Assembly: GCA_964236495.1 (NCBI GenBank)
Contig: CAXSBR010000003.1
Span: forward strand, 186,001-250,000
Source: CAXSBR01 sp964236495
GTDB lineage: Bacteria; Actinomycetota; Actinomycetes; Mycobacteriales; Jatrophihabitantaceae
Length of the DNA stretch: 64,000 nt
Reading direction: 5' to 3'
The notes under the pieces were generated by a model. That model was not told where the DNA came from. It saw only the letters and a program-made list of their open reading frames with translations, and ran no database searches. The translations under genes were made by a program, and so were the position numbers. Positions within the stretch are counted from its first letter, which is position 1, and every line of letters starts with the position of its first letter. Below are positions 32,277-41,795 of the stretch, piece by piece.

Positions 32277-33785
32277 TCAGTCGGCGCGGGAGTCGGTGTC
32301 TGCAGGAACGAAGAACACGTCGTCGACGAAGTTGGCTTCCCAGTCCGCCCCCAGCTCACCGCGGGCACCGGCGCGCTTGGACCGCTTGGCCGCCAACCGC
32401 TCGTCCGCGCCACGGCGGGTGACGTTGTCCAGCCGGTTGTCCGTACCGCGCCGGGTGGATTGGAACTCCTCGTCGGCCATGCCCAGCGTCGGCTCGAAGT
32501 CGAAGCTGACGTCGCCGATGGTGACGGTGGCACCGGGTTCGGCACCGGCGTCGGCCAGCGCCTTCTCCACACCGAGACGCGCCAGCCGGTCGGCCAGGTA
32601 GCCCACCGCCTCTTCGTTGTCGAACTGCGTTTGGGTGATCCAGCGCTCCGGTTTGGTGCCGCGCACCACGAACGCACCGGGCTCTGCCGGGTCCGCGCTG
32701 ACGGTGAAGCCGCCCTCGTCGACGGGCTTGGGACGCAGCACGATGCGCTCGGCTTCGGGTTCGGGCTGCTCGGCGCGGTACTGCTCGACCAGCTCGCTCA
32801 ACGCGAACGTGAGCGCGCGCAGGCCCGCCCGGCTGACCGCGGAGATGGGAAAGACGCGGTAGCCGCGTGCTTCGAGTTCGGGCGTGACCAGCTCGGCCAG
32901 TTCGGCCGCTTCGGGCACGTCGACCTTGTTCAGGGCCACCAGCCGCGGACGTTCGAGCAAGTCGCCCAGCGCGCTGGCGTACTGCCCCAACTCCGACTCG
33001 ATGGCGTCCAGGTCCGACAGCGGATCGCGGCCCGGGTCGAGCGTGGCGCAGTCCAGTACGTGCAGCAGCACCGCACAGCGCTCGACGTGGCGCAGGAAGT
33101 CCAGGCCCAGACCCTTGCCCTGGGCGGCACCGGGAATGAGACCGGGCACGTCAGCAACGGTGAAAACGCCGCCACCTGCGCTGACGACGCCCAGATTGGG
33201 CACCAGGGTGGTGAACGGGTAGTCGGCAATCTTCGGTCGGGCCGCGCTGATGGCCGCAATGAGCGAGGACTTGCCCGCGGACGGAAAGCCGACCAGGCCG
33301 ACGTCGGCCACGGACTTCAGCTCCAGAACGACGTCGAGCTGCTCGCCCTCCTCACCCAGCAGGGCGAACCCTGGGGCCTTGCGCCGGGTGGAGGCAAGTG
33401 CGGCGTTACCCAGGCCACCATGGCCGCCCGCAGCGGCGACGAAGCGGGTGCCGGCACCGGTGAGGTCGGCGAGAACGTCGCCGTCGGAGTCGAGCACCGT
33501 CGTGCCGTTGGGCACCCGGAGCACCAGATCGGCGCCCTCGCCTCCGTTACGATGGCTGCCGGCCCCGGGTTTGCCGTTGCCTCCGCTCTGGTGCGGATGG
33601 AAGTGGAAGTCCAGCAGGGTGTGCACCTGCGGATCGACGACGAGCACGACATCTCCGCCGCGCCCGCCGTTGCCGCCGTCCGGACCGCCCAGCGGCCGAA
33701 ACTTCTCGCGGTGGACCGACGCGCAGCCGTGACCGCCGTTGCCGGCGGTGAGGTGCAGCACAGCGCGGTCGACGAATGCCGCCAT
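32277..33785 (-). CDS. obgE: GTPase Obg (ObgE/CgtA)
   Basis: 502 residues: Gly-rich Obg fold (1-158), G domain with GFPSAGKSS at 166-174, DVPGLIPGA and LNKVD, then an OCT domain (about 340-430) and an acidic/basic tail. Obg binds the 50S subunit and is essential for late assembly and stress control. A strong AAGGAGG ribosome site precedes the ATG. It lies between rpmA and proB, with a hairpin in the 201-bp gap to rpmA. Confidence 0.97.
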   Translation of the reverse strand: MAAFVDRAVLHLTAGNGGHGCASVHREKFRPLGGPDGGNGGRGGDVVLVVDPQVHTLLDFHFHPHQSGGNGKPGAGSHRNGGEGADLVLRVPNGTTVLDSDGDVLADLTGAGTRFVAAAGGHGGLGNAALASTRRKAPGFALLGEEGEQLDVVLELKSVADVGLVGFPSAGKSSLIAAISAARPKIADYPFTTLVPNLGVVSAGGGVFTVADVPGLIPGAAQGKGLGLDFLRHVERCAVLLHVLDCATLDPGRDPLSDLDAIESELGQYASALGDLLERPRLVALNKVDVPEAAELAELVTPELEARGYRVFPISAVSRAGLRALTFALSELVEQYRAEQPEPEAERIVLRPKPVDEGGFTVSADPAEPGAFVVRGTKPERWITQTQFDNEEAVGYLADRLARLGVEKALADAGAEPGATVTIGDVSFDFEPTLGMADEEFQSTRRGTDNRLDNVTRRGADERLAAKRSKRAGARGELGADWEANFVDDVFFVPADTDSRAD

Positions 33786-33879
33786 CAGTGCTGCCTCCTT
33801 CGATGTGCGCCGTTGCCGCCGCAGGCCCTACCTGGTGGGGATTGTGCTAGCTAACCGACATCGGCGCCCGGACGCGCGA

Positions 33880-33909
33880 AGGGCGGACGCCGAGAACCGG
33901 GTCCGCCCT
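33880..33909 (-). terminator. Hairpin after rpmA
   Basis: AGGGCGGAC (33880-33888) and GTCCGCCCT (33901-33909) form a 9-bp perfect stem with a 12-nt loop. No T-run follows, as is common for actinobacterial hairpin terminators. It may attenuate read-through from rplU-rpmA into obgE. Confidence 0.55.
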
Positions 33910-33986
33910 GTCGTCGCGCTCCTTTGGATCTTTCCTGCGGAGCAGTGTCGGCCGCTGCAAAGACGGGCCGGTCGTGCTGCGCTCGC

Positions 33987-34271
33987 TCAGACGCTGACGG
34001 CCACAACCTGCTCAGCCGGCTCGATAGCCGCGATGGACACCGTCTTGCGACCACGGCGGGTGCCGAACAGCACTGCGCCGGGAACGAGGGCGAACAGGGT
34101 GTCGTCCTTGCCGCGGCCGACGCCGTCGCCGGGGTGGAACTTGGTGCCGCGCTGACGGATCAGGATCTCGCCGGCGTTGACGTCCTGGCCGCCGAAGCGT
34201 TTGACGCCCAGGCGCTGGGCGTTGGAGTCGCGGCCGTTACGTGAGCTGGACGCTCCCTTTTTGTGGGCCAT
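33987..34271 (-). CDS. rpmA: 50S ribosomal protein L27
   Basis: 94 residues starting AHKKGASSSRNGRDSNAQRLG, the N-terminal arm that reaches the peptidyl transferase centre. The rest (RGTKFHPGDGVGRGKDDTLFA) is typical. GAGGAG ribosome site. It lies 3 bp downstream of rplU. Confidence 0.98.
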   Translation of the reverse strand: MAHKKGASSSRNGRDSNAQRLGVKRFGGQDVNAGEILIRQRGTKFHPGDGVGRGKDDTLFALVPGAVLFGTRRGRKTVSIAAIEPAEQVVAVSV

Positions 34272-34274
34272 CGG

Positions 34275-34670
34275 TTAGTTCTCCTCGGAAGTGACGGCCA
34301 CCGGGGCGGCAACGGTTTCGACAGCACCCACAGTGCCCACAGCGGCACCGACGGCAGCGCCGCCAGTAGACACGCTGAGGATCTTGACCTCGGTGTGCTT
34401 CTGGCGGTGACCCATCCGCTTGTGGTAGCCGGTCTTGTTCTTGTACTTGTGGATCTTGATCTTCGGCCCCTTGGTGTGGGCGACGACCTCACCGGTGACC
34501 GACACCGACGCCAGCGTGATGGCGTCGTGGGTCAGGGTGTCGCCGTCGACCAGCAGGATCGCCGGGAAGGCGACCTCGTCGCCGGGGGCCTTGGTCAACT
34601 TTTCGATCGAGATGACGTCACCCTCGGCGACCCTGTACTGCTTGCCGCCGGTCTTGACGATGGCGTACAT
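34275..34670 (-). CDS. rplU: 50S ribosomal protein L21
   Basis: 131 residues. The L21 barrel YAIVKTGGKQYRV...KNKTGYHKRMGHRQKHTEVKI covers residues 1-104. A 28-residue Ala/Val/Thr-rich tail ending SEEN is longer than usual. GGAG stands 7 nt before the ATG at 34670; the TTG one codon earlier is not the start. First gene of the rplU-rpmA-obgE-proB-proA-nadD order. Confidence 0.97.
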   Translation of the reverse strand: MYAIVKTGGKQYRVAEGDVISIEKLTKAPGDEVAFPAILLVDGDTLTHDAITLASVSVTGEVVAHTKGPKIKIHKYKNKTGYHKRMGHRQKHTEVKILSVSTGGAAVGAAVGTVGAVETVAAPVAVTSEEN

Positions 34671-34830
34671 CAATGATCTCCGCTCTCAAAACTGGATATG
34701 TGTGCGCGCACCGGGGTTCCGCCTGGGCCGATCAGCGTCAGCAGGTTTTACGCGAGATTTGCGCCACGACCGCGACCTGATACGCCCGGGACGTGCTGGC
34801 GTGGCCGAACGTGGCGGCAGGCCGTTGCTT

Positions 34831-34860
34831 AGTCTACGACACCGGCGACGGGCGCGGCAA
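34831..34860 (-). promoter_or_regulatory. Sigma-70-type promoter of rplU-rpmA
   Basis: On the minus strand TTGCCG (34855-34860) and TAGACT (34831-34836) are separated by 18 bp, a good match to housekeeping actinobacterial promoters. It predicts a leader of about 150 nt before rplU. It lies just after the rne stop. Confidence 0.5.
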
Positions 34861-34928
34861 AACCGCTGCGTCGGCCGCTCTGCCGCTGCCCGGTCCCCGG
34901 TTGGGTTGTCCAGCTCTGCGCGCCGAGA

Positions 34929-37900
34929 TCAATTGGCCACAACGGTCCTGGGCGGCCCAGCCGGCCGGCTGGCCGCCCGACGCCGCCGCGGACCTGCGCT
35001 CGTCGGCGCTGACTGGATCGCCGCCGAACCCTGCGCAGATGCGGGCGCATCCGGCTCGGATGCCGTGTGTGGTGCTGCTGCTGCCTCCGCTGGCCGGTCA
35101 ACTTCCAGCGGCGCGACGTCGCCGAGCAGCGTCTGCGCGGCCTTGTCCAGCTCTCTGTCCAGCTGCGTGGCCAATTCGAGCCCGGCGGCTGGCCCAGACA
35201 CTGCAACTACCTCAAGTTCCTCTACCGTCGCCAGCTCCGAGGGTGTCTCGAGCGCCGCTAACGTTTCCAGCTCCGCAGCCGCCTCGAACTCTGCAGCCGT
35301 CTCCAGCTCCGCCGCGGTCCCCACGTCGTCGCGGGCTGCTATTTCCGCCAACGCCACGGCGTCGTCGAAGTCCACCGAAACGGTCACCTCGCCCGTCTGC
35401 GCGCGGCGGGCGATCGCATTCATCGCTGCCGCCGCCGCCTTGCGTGCCTGCGGGTCGTACACGTCGACCGCAGGACCATCGGCGGCAGACGTCGACGCGC
35501 CGCTGCTCGCCTTACCGGCACCGCCGCGGTTGCGACCTCGACGTCCCCCCGAGGACTGCTCGATCTCCTCGCTGTCCGTTGCGCCCGAGCCGGCTTGATC
35601 CACCGGCTCGGCATGCACGATCACGCCGCGACCCTTGCAGTGCTCGCACGGCTCGCTGAACGCCTCCAGCAGGCCCTCACCGACGCGCTTGCGCGTCATC
35701 TGCACCAGGCCCAGCGACGTCACCTCGGCAACCTGATGCTTGGTGCGGTCGCGGCCCAGGCATTCGGTCAGCCGGCGCAGCACCAGGTCGCGGTTGCTCT
35801 CCAGCACCATGTCGATGAAGTCGATGACGACGATGCCGCCGATGTCACGCAGCCGCAGCTGGCGCACGATCTCCTCGGCCGCCTCCAGGTTGTTCTTGGT
35901 GACGGTGGACTCGAGGTTGCCGTCGGAGCCGATGAACTTGCCGGTGTTGACGTCGATCACCGTCATCGCCTCGGTGCGGTCGATCACCAGCGAGCCGCCC
36001 GAGGGCAGCCACACCTTGCGGTCCAGCGCCTTGGCCAGCTGCTCGTCGACGCGCAGATCGGCGAACAGCTCGCCGGTTCCGACGTAGGGCGAGATCCGCT
36101 CGGCAAGCTCGGGCGCCACGCCGGTGACGTAATTCGAGATCTCGGTCCATGTCGACGCGCCCTGCACGACCATCGAGGTGAAGTCCTCGTTGAAGACGTC
36201 GCGCACGACGCGGATCGCCAGATCGGGCTCGCCGTGCACGAGTACCGGAGCATCGCTTTTCTTGGCCGCGGAGTCGACGATGGCCTGCCACTGCCCGACG
36301 AGGCGTTCGACGTCGCGGGTCAGATCCTCCTCCGTTGCGCCCTCGGCAGCGGTGCGCACGATGACGCCGGCGTCCTCGGGCACGATCCGCTTGAGGATGG
36401 CCTTGAGCCGGCTGCGCTCGGTGTCGGGCAGCTTGCGGCTGATACCGGTCATGCCACCGCCGGGAACGTAGACCAGGAAGCGCCCAGGCAGCGAGATCTG
36501 GCTGGTCAGCCGGGCGCCCTTGTGCGCGATGGGGTCCTTGGTGACCTGCACGAGCAGGGCGTCGCCGGACTTCATCGCCGCCTCGATCGCGCGCGACTTG
36601 CCTTCCAGGCCGGCCGCGTCCCAGTTCACCTCACCGGCGTAGAGCACGCCGTTGCGGCCCTTGCTGATGTCGACGAACGCGGCCTCCATGCTGGGCAGCA
36701 CGTTCTGCACGCGTCCGAGATAGACGTTGCCGACGTAGGACGTCGCGCTGGCACGGGTGACGTAGTGCTCGACGAGGATGTCGTCTTCCAGGATTGCGAT
36801 CTGCGTCCGGTCGCCGAGTTGGCGTACCGCCATCACCCGCTCGACCGACTCGCGCCGCGCCAGGAATTCGGCCTCGGTGAGGATGGAGCTGCGTCGGCGG
36901 CCGTTGTCGCGCCCGTCGCGACGGCGTTGACGCTTGGCCTCCAGCCGCGACGAGCCGCGAATGCCGCGCACTTCGTCGCTGGGGTCGGCGGCGGTGGTGG
37001 CAGTGCTTGCAGCGGCGTTGGCTGCCCCGCGGCCGGCTCGTCCACGAGGTGGGCGGACGTGGACGACGGTGTTGGGCGGATCGTCCTCGCTGACGTCCTC
37101 GCTGCTGCTGCGGCTGCGACGACGACGACGGCGGCGCGACGTGCTCGACTCGCCGGCGGGTGTGTCGGTGTCGCCGTCGGCTTCCATGTCGGCGCCCTGG
37201 GCGTCCTCAACGGAGTCGGCGTCGTCCACTGCGTCGAGGGCGCCCGTGTCAGCGTCGACCGATAGCGGGTCGTCAACGTCGACGCTGCCGCCACTGCCCT
37301 CGCTGCGCGCGCCACGACCACGGCGCCCACGCCGGCGCCGGCGCCGGCCGGCCTCACCGGGTTCATCTTCTGCACCGCTGGTGTCGGTTGCATCGACGAC
37401 GTCGCGCTCGAGCAGGTCCTCGTCGGCTGGATCCTCGACAGCGTCCTCGACGGCACCATCCATGGCCAGTACCGCGGCATCGGTGTCGTCGGACGACAGC
37501 TCGATACTTGCCTCGGCGGGCGCGAGTTCGTCCTCGTTGAACTCCGCCTCCGCGGCCGGCTCGGCGGCGTCCGCCCGTCCAGCGTCTGCCTGAGCAGGCC
37601 GACTTTGGGCCGCGGTGGCCCGGCGCCGTCGCGCGGGCGGAAGCTCGGCGTTGGCATCGAGGGGTGGAGCGAAGACGACGACCGGAATCGGCGCCGTCGC
37701 CGCGGTAGGCAGCGCCGAGACGTCGACAGCGGGCTCGCCGGTGCCGATGCCGAATTGGGCGTTGGCCGGGCGGCGAGCTCGCCGGCGCGTAGTTCCGCCA
37801 GTCGTGGCGGGCTCGGACATCGGCTGACCTGCAGGCTCGTCAGGTAGTAACCCCTCGGGCGCAGGAACATCGTCGGATCCAGGCAAGCTCGCAGCTACCT

Positions 37901-38687
37901 GCTGTATTTGCGCCGGTAGCTCCAGCTGGTCGGACTGTTCGGACGACGCCGACTTGCGGGAAGCCCGCCTGCGGGGTGCACGTGTCGGTGCAGCGCCGAC
38001 GTCGGCGGCAGCAACCTCGCCGCCGTCATCGCCGCCGCCATCAGCGCCGGCGCCATCAATGCCGGCGGCCGCCGGGACCGTTCCATCGGTGGCCCGGCGG
38101 CGTCCGCGACGTGGGGTAACCGGAGCAGCGTCGGCGGCAGACTCGGCGTCGCCTCCGGTGGCGCCGGCAACTGCGGCCAAATCCGAGGGTTCGGAAGCAT
38201 CGGGCGCGACCAAAGCTTCGGGGGGCGCAGACGACGCTGCCGTCGCAGCGGTCTTGGCGGCCTTGCGTGAGCGAGTGGCCTTAGGCGGCGCTGCCGGCGC
38301 TGTTGGATCCGGCGCCGAAGTCGCGGCCAGCTCGGCAGTCGCGTCACGCTCAGCAGTCGTGGGCGGCTCGCCAGCCGTGGGCGGCGGTGCGTCCGACGTC
38401 GCAGCAGCGCGGGCCCTACGCCGTGGCGTCCTAGGTGCTGACGCCTCTCGCATGGCTGTCGGCTCTCGCGTGGCTGTCGGCTCGGTGGCTGCCGGCTCGG
38501 CGGCTGTCGGCTCGGCGGCTGTCGGCTCGGCGGCGCTGTCGGGCGCTGCCACCGTGGTGGCTGGCCGGCGAGCGGACCTGCGGCGCGGCGCGCGCGCGGC
38601 CTGCTGGGCGCCTTCGGGCTGCGCCGCGACGGACTCCGCGGGGGATGTTCCGTTTGGCGGAACCGTGTAATCGGTGGGATCAGACAT
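34929..38687 (-). CDS. rne: Ribonuclease E/G with long disordered arms
   Basis: 1252 residues. A disordered Ala/Pro/Glu/Arg-rich N-arm (1 to about 620) contains acidic blocks and RRRRRGRRGRG patches. The catalytic core spans about 625-1060: S1 domain, RNase H-like and DNase I-like parts with VIDVNTGKF and VVIDFIDM (the two Mg-binding Asp), and the Zn-link CEHCKGRG. A second low-complexity tail follows. It cleaves single-stranded AU-rich RNA in rRNA maturation and mRNA decay, and the arms probably scaffold partners. The N-arm has 15-bp tandem repeats at 38453-38538. It lies upstream of rplU, as in mycobacteria. Confidence 0.94.
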   Translation of the reverse strand: MSDPTDYTVPPNGTSPAESVAAQPEGAQQAARAPRRRSARRPATTVAAPDSAAEPTAAEPTAAEPAATEPTATREPTAMREASAPRTPRRRARAAATSDAPPPTAGEPPTTAERDATAELAATSAPDPTAPAAPPKATRSRKAAKTAATAASSAPPEALVAPDASEPSDLAAVAGATGGDAESAADAAPVTPRRGRRRATDGTVPAAAGIDGAGADGGGDDGGEVAAADVGAAPTRAPRRRASRKSASSEQSDQLELPAQIQQVAASLPGSDDVPAPEGLLPDEPAGQPMSEPATTGGTTRRRARRPANAQFGIGTGEPAVDVSALPTAATAPIPVVVFAPPLDANAELPPARRRRATAAQSRPAQADAGRADAAEPAAEAEFNEDELAPAEASIELSSDDTDAAVLAMDGAVEDAVEDPADEDLLERDVVDATDTSGAEDEPGEAGRRRRRRGRRGRGARSEGSGGSVDVDDPLSVDADTGALDAVDDADSVEDAQGADMEADGDTDTPAGESSTSRRRRRRRSRSSSEDVSEDDPPNTVVHVRPPRGRAGRGAANAAASTATTAADPSDEVRGIRGSSRLEAKRQRRRDGRDNGRRRSSILTEAEFLARRESVERVMAVRQLGDRTQIAILEDDILVEHYVTRASATSYVGNVYLGRVQNVLPSMEAAFVDISKGRNGVLYAGEVNWDAAGLEGKSRAIEAAMKSGDALLVQVTKDPIAHKGARLTSQISLPGRFLVYVPGGGMTGISRKLPDTERSRLKAILKRIVPEDAGVIVRTAAEGATEEDLTRDVERLVGQWQAIVDSAAKKSDAPVLVHGEPDLAIRVVRDVFNEDFTSMVVQGASTWTEISNYVTGVAPELAERISPYVGTGELFADLRVDEQLAKALDRKVWLPSGGSLVIDRTEAMTVIDVNTGKFIGSDGNLESTVTKNNLEAAEEIVRQLRLRDIGGIVVIDFIDMVLESNRDLVLRRLTECLGRDRTKHQVAEVTSLGLVQMTRKRVGEGLLEAFSEPCEHCKGRGVIVHAEPVDQAGSGATDSEEIEQSSGGRRGRNRGGAGKASSGASTSAADGPAVDVYDPQARKAAAAAMNAIARRAQTGEVTVSVDFDDAVALAEIAARDDVGTAAELETAAEFEAAAELETLAALETPSELATVEELEVVAVSGPAAGLELATQLDRELDKAAQTLLGDVAPLEVDRPAEAAAAPHTASEPDAPASAQGSAAIQSAPTSAGPRRRRAASRPAGPPRTVVAN
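38453..38538 (-). repeat. 15-bp tandem repeats inside rne
   Basis: About five copies of a 15-bp unit (ggctgtcggctcggc-like) encode (AEPTA)n-type runs near residue 50-80 of RNase E. The period is a multiple of three, so copy number can change without a frameshift. Confidence 0.7.
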
Positions 38688-38961
38688 CTAGGGGTTCTAG
38701 CTCCTTCGCTCAACTCCGGGCGCGGGGTGAGCGCGACCGCACGGAGTTCTGACGAGAATTTCATCTTCGTCATGGCGGGCGCCGTCGACAAGACGACGCC
38801 TCGACTGCAGTGGAATGCCGGTCGGCGTCCACCGTGTTCCGGCACCGGCGGGCAACCGATGTTGTTCCGACCGCACATCTGCCGGTCGCCGGAGGGCAGG
38901 CAGGCATCGGACGATGCCCGCCAAAGTCTGGTCGAACGCGCACCTGGTGCGGTGCGTCCAA

Positions 38962-39714
38962 TTACGACGACGCCGGAGCTTCCGCGTCGCGATCGGCGGC
39001 CAGCGGATCGCCGACCGAACCGTCCGCACCGAGCGGGCCCTGTGCCAGTCGCGTCGCTCTGGGCGGCGCTGACGGCAGCTGCGCGCCCATCGACTGCAGC
39101 GCGGCGAGCACGTCGTCGGGTCGTACAGCAGGCGCAGCCTGTCGCACGACCATGCTCAGTATCGCACGGTCGTAGTCATGGGCGCCGGATGACACCGTCA
39201 AGGCCACTACCGGAAGCCGGGCATCGATCAGCCGGCGACCGTCCTTGGTGAGCCGCTCCACCAACACTTCCTTGCTGGACAGGAACCGCTCGACGGCCTC
39301 GGTTATGCCCGGCGTCTGTTCCAGTTCGATGCGCCAGGCCGACGCCTCGATCCGGTCGGCCAGGCTGCCCGGACCGGCGAGGACGACTTCGACGATGTCC
39401 AGGCCGTCGGGCAATGCGGAGTTCAGCCGATGCCGCAACTCGATCAGCGGCAGCGCCGTCGACAGGCCCAGCTCCAGGTACTCAGCCGCGCTGGACACCC
39501 CGGTGGGAGCAGCGCCAATGTAGGAAATCTTCGGATGCGGACTGAAACCGGCGGAGTACGCGATGGGCACCTCGGCACGTCGCAGCGCCCGTTCCAGCGC
39601 TCGGGCGAAGTCGCGGTGCGACGTGAAGCGCAACCGGCCGTGCTTGACGTACTTGACCCGCACCCGCTGCACCGTCAGAGGCGGCGGCGGACCTTCGGGG
39701 AGACGTCGTGCCAC
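38962..39714 (-). CDS. TIGR03936 family protein (DUF2344)
   Basis: 250 residues. The domain start VKYVKHGRLRFTSHRDFARALERALRRA and YSAGFSPHPKISY are family signatures. It is usually encoded directly after the TIGR03960 radical SAM protein and thought to work with it, perhaps in RNA modification (inference); here that partner lies 3.5 kb away at 43227. GTG start with CACACT at 39721-39726, 6 nt upstream. A 274-bp gap to rne shows no gene. Confidence 0.9.
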   Translation of the reverse strand: MARRLPEGPPPPLTVQRVRVKYVKHGRLRFTSHRDFARALERALRRAEVPIAYSAGFSPHPKISYIGAAPTGVSSAAEYLELGLSTALPLIELRHRLNSALPDGLDIVEVVLAGPGSLADRIEASAWRIELEQTPGITEAVERFLSSKEVLVERLTKDGRRLIDARLPVVALTVSSGAHDYDRAILSMVVRQAAPAVRPDDVLAALQSMGAQLPSAPPRATRLAQGPLGADGSVGDPLAADRDAEAPASS

Positions 39715-39720
39715 CTCCCC

Positions 39721-39726
39721 AGTGTG
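39721..39726 (-). promoter_or_regulatory. Putative leaderless -10 of the TIGR03936 gene
   Basis: CACACT on the minus strand, 6 nt before the GTG at 39714. It would give this gene its own promoter now that its usual upstream partner is displaced. Confidence 0.28.
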
Positions 39727-39903
39727 TCAGGCGGCGGTGTCCGGCGGCGGTGGCAGGCGGCGGTCGCAGGCGGTCGTGCTCTCTCGTCGTGATCTCACTC
39801 GATTTCGCCACTGCAGGCTGGGTAACGTGCACACGATCAACCCGGCTGCCCAGCCCAAGCTGGGTAGGGGCGGTACGTCACGCGCGTGGTGGAGGAGTGC
39901 TTC

Positions 39904-41025
39904 GTGGCACAGCAGGTCAAAGTTGCGCAGTCCTCGATCGCGAAGGCGCGCCGCGAAATGGGTGGCAACGACACCTGGCTGCAGCTGCGTACCGAGGCCG
40001 GCGTCATCGACGACTTCGCCCGAGCGATCGGTGCCGCCAACCAGGCCGCGGCCGACCGGGGCGAGGGCGACGAGGCGTTCGCCGCGTTCCCGGCCCCTAC
40101 GCCGCAGGGGTTCGCCGTGCAGCTGGTCCGGGCGACCACGCTGCTTGCAGTACGGCGCTGGGCCGCCGATGTCGCCACCGCCCTCACCGCTGCCGGTTTC
40201 ACGGGCACGATCGGCGGCGCCCCGTACGCGCTGGCCCCGGCCTGTCTGTTCCCGACGCTGCCGCCCGTACTCACCGGCTACATCGCCTGGACGCTGGACC
40301 CGTCGGCCTTCGCTGACGACGGTCGCAAAGCCGCCGGCTGGTTGGTCAGCCCTGACGCCACCCCCCGGATAGCGCAGCTGGCCGACCGGTGGGCACGCCG
40401 CCCCGGCGCCACTGTGCATCTGCGCCAGAAGGGCTACACGATGGCGATCCAACTCGACGACGCCGCGCCACACCTGGCCCAAGCCGTGACCGAGACCGGG
40501 ATGGCCGGTCTCGATTTCGTCATCGACGCCGGCTTCGCCACCCACACCGCGCTCTGCTTCGGGGGTGAGGGCGTATTCCAGGTGGTGGGCGGGCCGGACG
40601 ACTGGCGCTACGCCGTCGACCAGCTCACGCACGCGCTGTGCGCTCTACCTGGCGACACCAACCAGGCCTACATCCGGATCGGCCACCGCGGCGCCCGCAG
40701 TCACGACGGAATCGACAGCCTGCTCCCCCTGCCCGGCACCAAGGAGTACGAGGTTCGCTACAACAAGCACCTGCTCGGTCGCTACCTACCCGACGCCCAT
40801 GGCGTCCAAGTCGTGCGCACAGCCCATCTCGACAATGCCTCCAACCTGTCCGGCTGGCAGATCACCGACCTCGGCTCCGGCCGCCATCTGGTGCAGGCAC
40901 CCGACCTCACGGCTTGGTACGCCGAGGCGCTGCCCGACCCCGAAGTTCTGGCTCAGGCCCGCGCGGACTTCGCCGGTGCCCTGATCACCGATCAGGTGAT
41001 CATCGACAACCCCTTCCCGTGGTGA
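39904..41025 (+). CDS. Protein of unknown function, 373 residues
   Basis: GGAGGAG at 39891-39897 stands 6 nt before GTG 39904, which fixes the start. No signal peptide or clear membrane helix. The N-terminal third is helical and Ala-rich (VAQSSIAKARREMGGNDTW). The middle has short hydrophobic strands, and the C-terminal part holds conserved-looking segments such as YIRIGHRGARSHDG, LPGTKEYEVRYNK and DNPFPW at the end. I do not recognise a family or catalytic motif. Codon use is like the host's. It opens a three-gene plus-strand module (PPOX protein, tryptophan dioxygenase) inserted between TIGR03936 and TIGR03960. Confidence 0.85.
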   Translation: MAQQVKVAQSSIAKARREMGGNDTWLQLRTEAGVIDDFARAIGAANQAAADRGEGDEAFAAFPAPTPQGFAVQLVRATTLLAVRRWAADVATALTAAGFTGTIGGAPYALAPACLFPTLPPVLTGYIAWTLDPSAFADDGRKAAGWLVSPDATPRIAQLADRWARRPGATVHLRQKGYTMAIQLDDAAPHLAQAVTETGMAGLDFVIDAGFATHTALCFGGEGVFQVVGGPDDWRYAVDQLTHALCALPGDTNQAYIRIGHRGARSHDGIDSLLPLPGTKEYEVRYNKHLLGRYLPDAHGVQVVRTAHLDNASNLSGWQITDLGSGRHLVQAPDLTAWYAEALPDPEVLAQARADFAGALITDQVIIDNPFPW

Positions 41026-41081
41026 ATCGCGCGCGGGCGTCTTTCGCCGCGGAGTCGGCGGGTGTGCACGAGAATGACGTC

Positions 41082-41732
41082 ATGACCGCCATCGAGCAGG
41101 GCTACCGACAGGTCACTACCGTGGCGGAACTGGAAGCCGTCGTCGGCCGTCCCAACGCCTATGCCGCAGGCAAAGTGCGCCGCACGCTGCATGAATTCGA
41201 CCGGCAGTGGCTTGCGGCATCTCCACTGCTGCTGATGGCGACCAGCGATACCGCAGGCAACCTCGACGTCTCGCCCAAGGGCGATCCGCGCGGATTCGTC
41301 CACGTACTCGGAAACACTCAGATCGCGATACCGGACCGGCCCGGCAACCGGCGCGTAGACGGATTCCACAACCTTCTGGCCAACCCCCGCATCGGCCTGC
41401 TGTTCCTCGTGCCTGGCCGCGGTGACACCCTGCGCATCAACGGCCGGGCCCGCCTCGTAACCGACGCACCGTTCTTCGACGATCTCGTGGTGAAAGGACA
41501 TCGTCCGGAGCTGGCAGTCGTCGTGGACATCGACGAGGTCTTCTTCCACTGCGCCAAGGCACTTCTACGCTCGCAACTGTGGCAGCCCGAGTCGTGGACG
41601 GATGCCGGTCTGCCGTCGCGGGCCGAGATCGCGAAGGCGGTTGAGCAACGCCCCGACCCGCTGAGCGACCTCGAGCGCTACTACGGCCCGTCCTACGCCG
41701 ACGGGCTGTACCGGGCGCCGGTCAAGCCGTGA
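41082..41732 (+). CDS. FMN-dependent pyridoxamine-5'-phosphate-oxidase-like protein (MSMEG_1061 type)
   Basis: 216 residues. The split-barrel flavin fold shows LLMATSDTAGNLDVSPKGDPRGF and GLLFLVPGRGDTLRINGRARLV, and the C-terminal IDEVFFHCAKALLRSQLW is the family end signature. Such proteins bind FMN or F420 and act as oxidoreductases on unknown small molecules. A GTG at 41022 that overlaps the previous stop (GTGA) would add 20 residues and is possible, but ATG 41082 gives the normal length. Confidence 0.86.
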   Translation: MTAIEQGYRQVTTVAELEAVVGRPNAYAAGKVRRTLHEFDRQWLAASPLLLMATSDTAGNLDVSPKGDPRGFVHVLGNTQIAIPDRPGNRRVDGFHNLLANPRIGLLFLVPGRGDTLRINGRARLVTDAPFFDDLVVKGHRPELAVVVDIDEVFFHCAKALLRSQLWQPESWTDAGLPSRAEIAKAVEQRPDPLSDLERYYGPSYADGLYRAPVKP

Positions 41733-41795
41733 CCGTCGGAGCGTTCTGAACCTCGGAGGGGCGAAACGCTCCGGCAGTGCAGCAGGGAGGACAGC

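Noticed and set aside
35595..37265. Long plus-strand open frame across rne
   Set aside because: Antisense shadow of the RNase E catalytic core.
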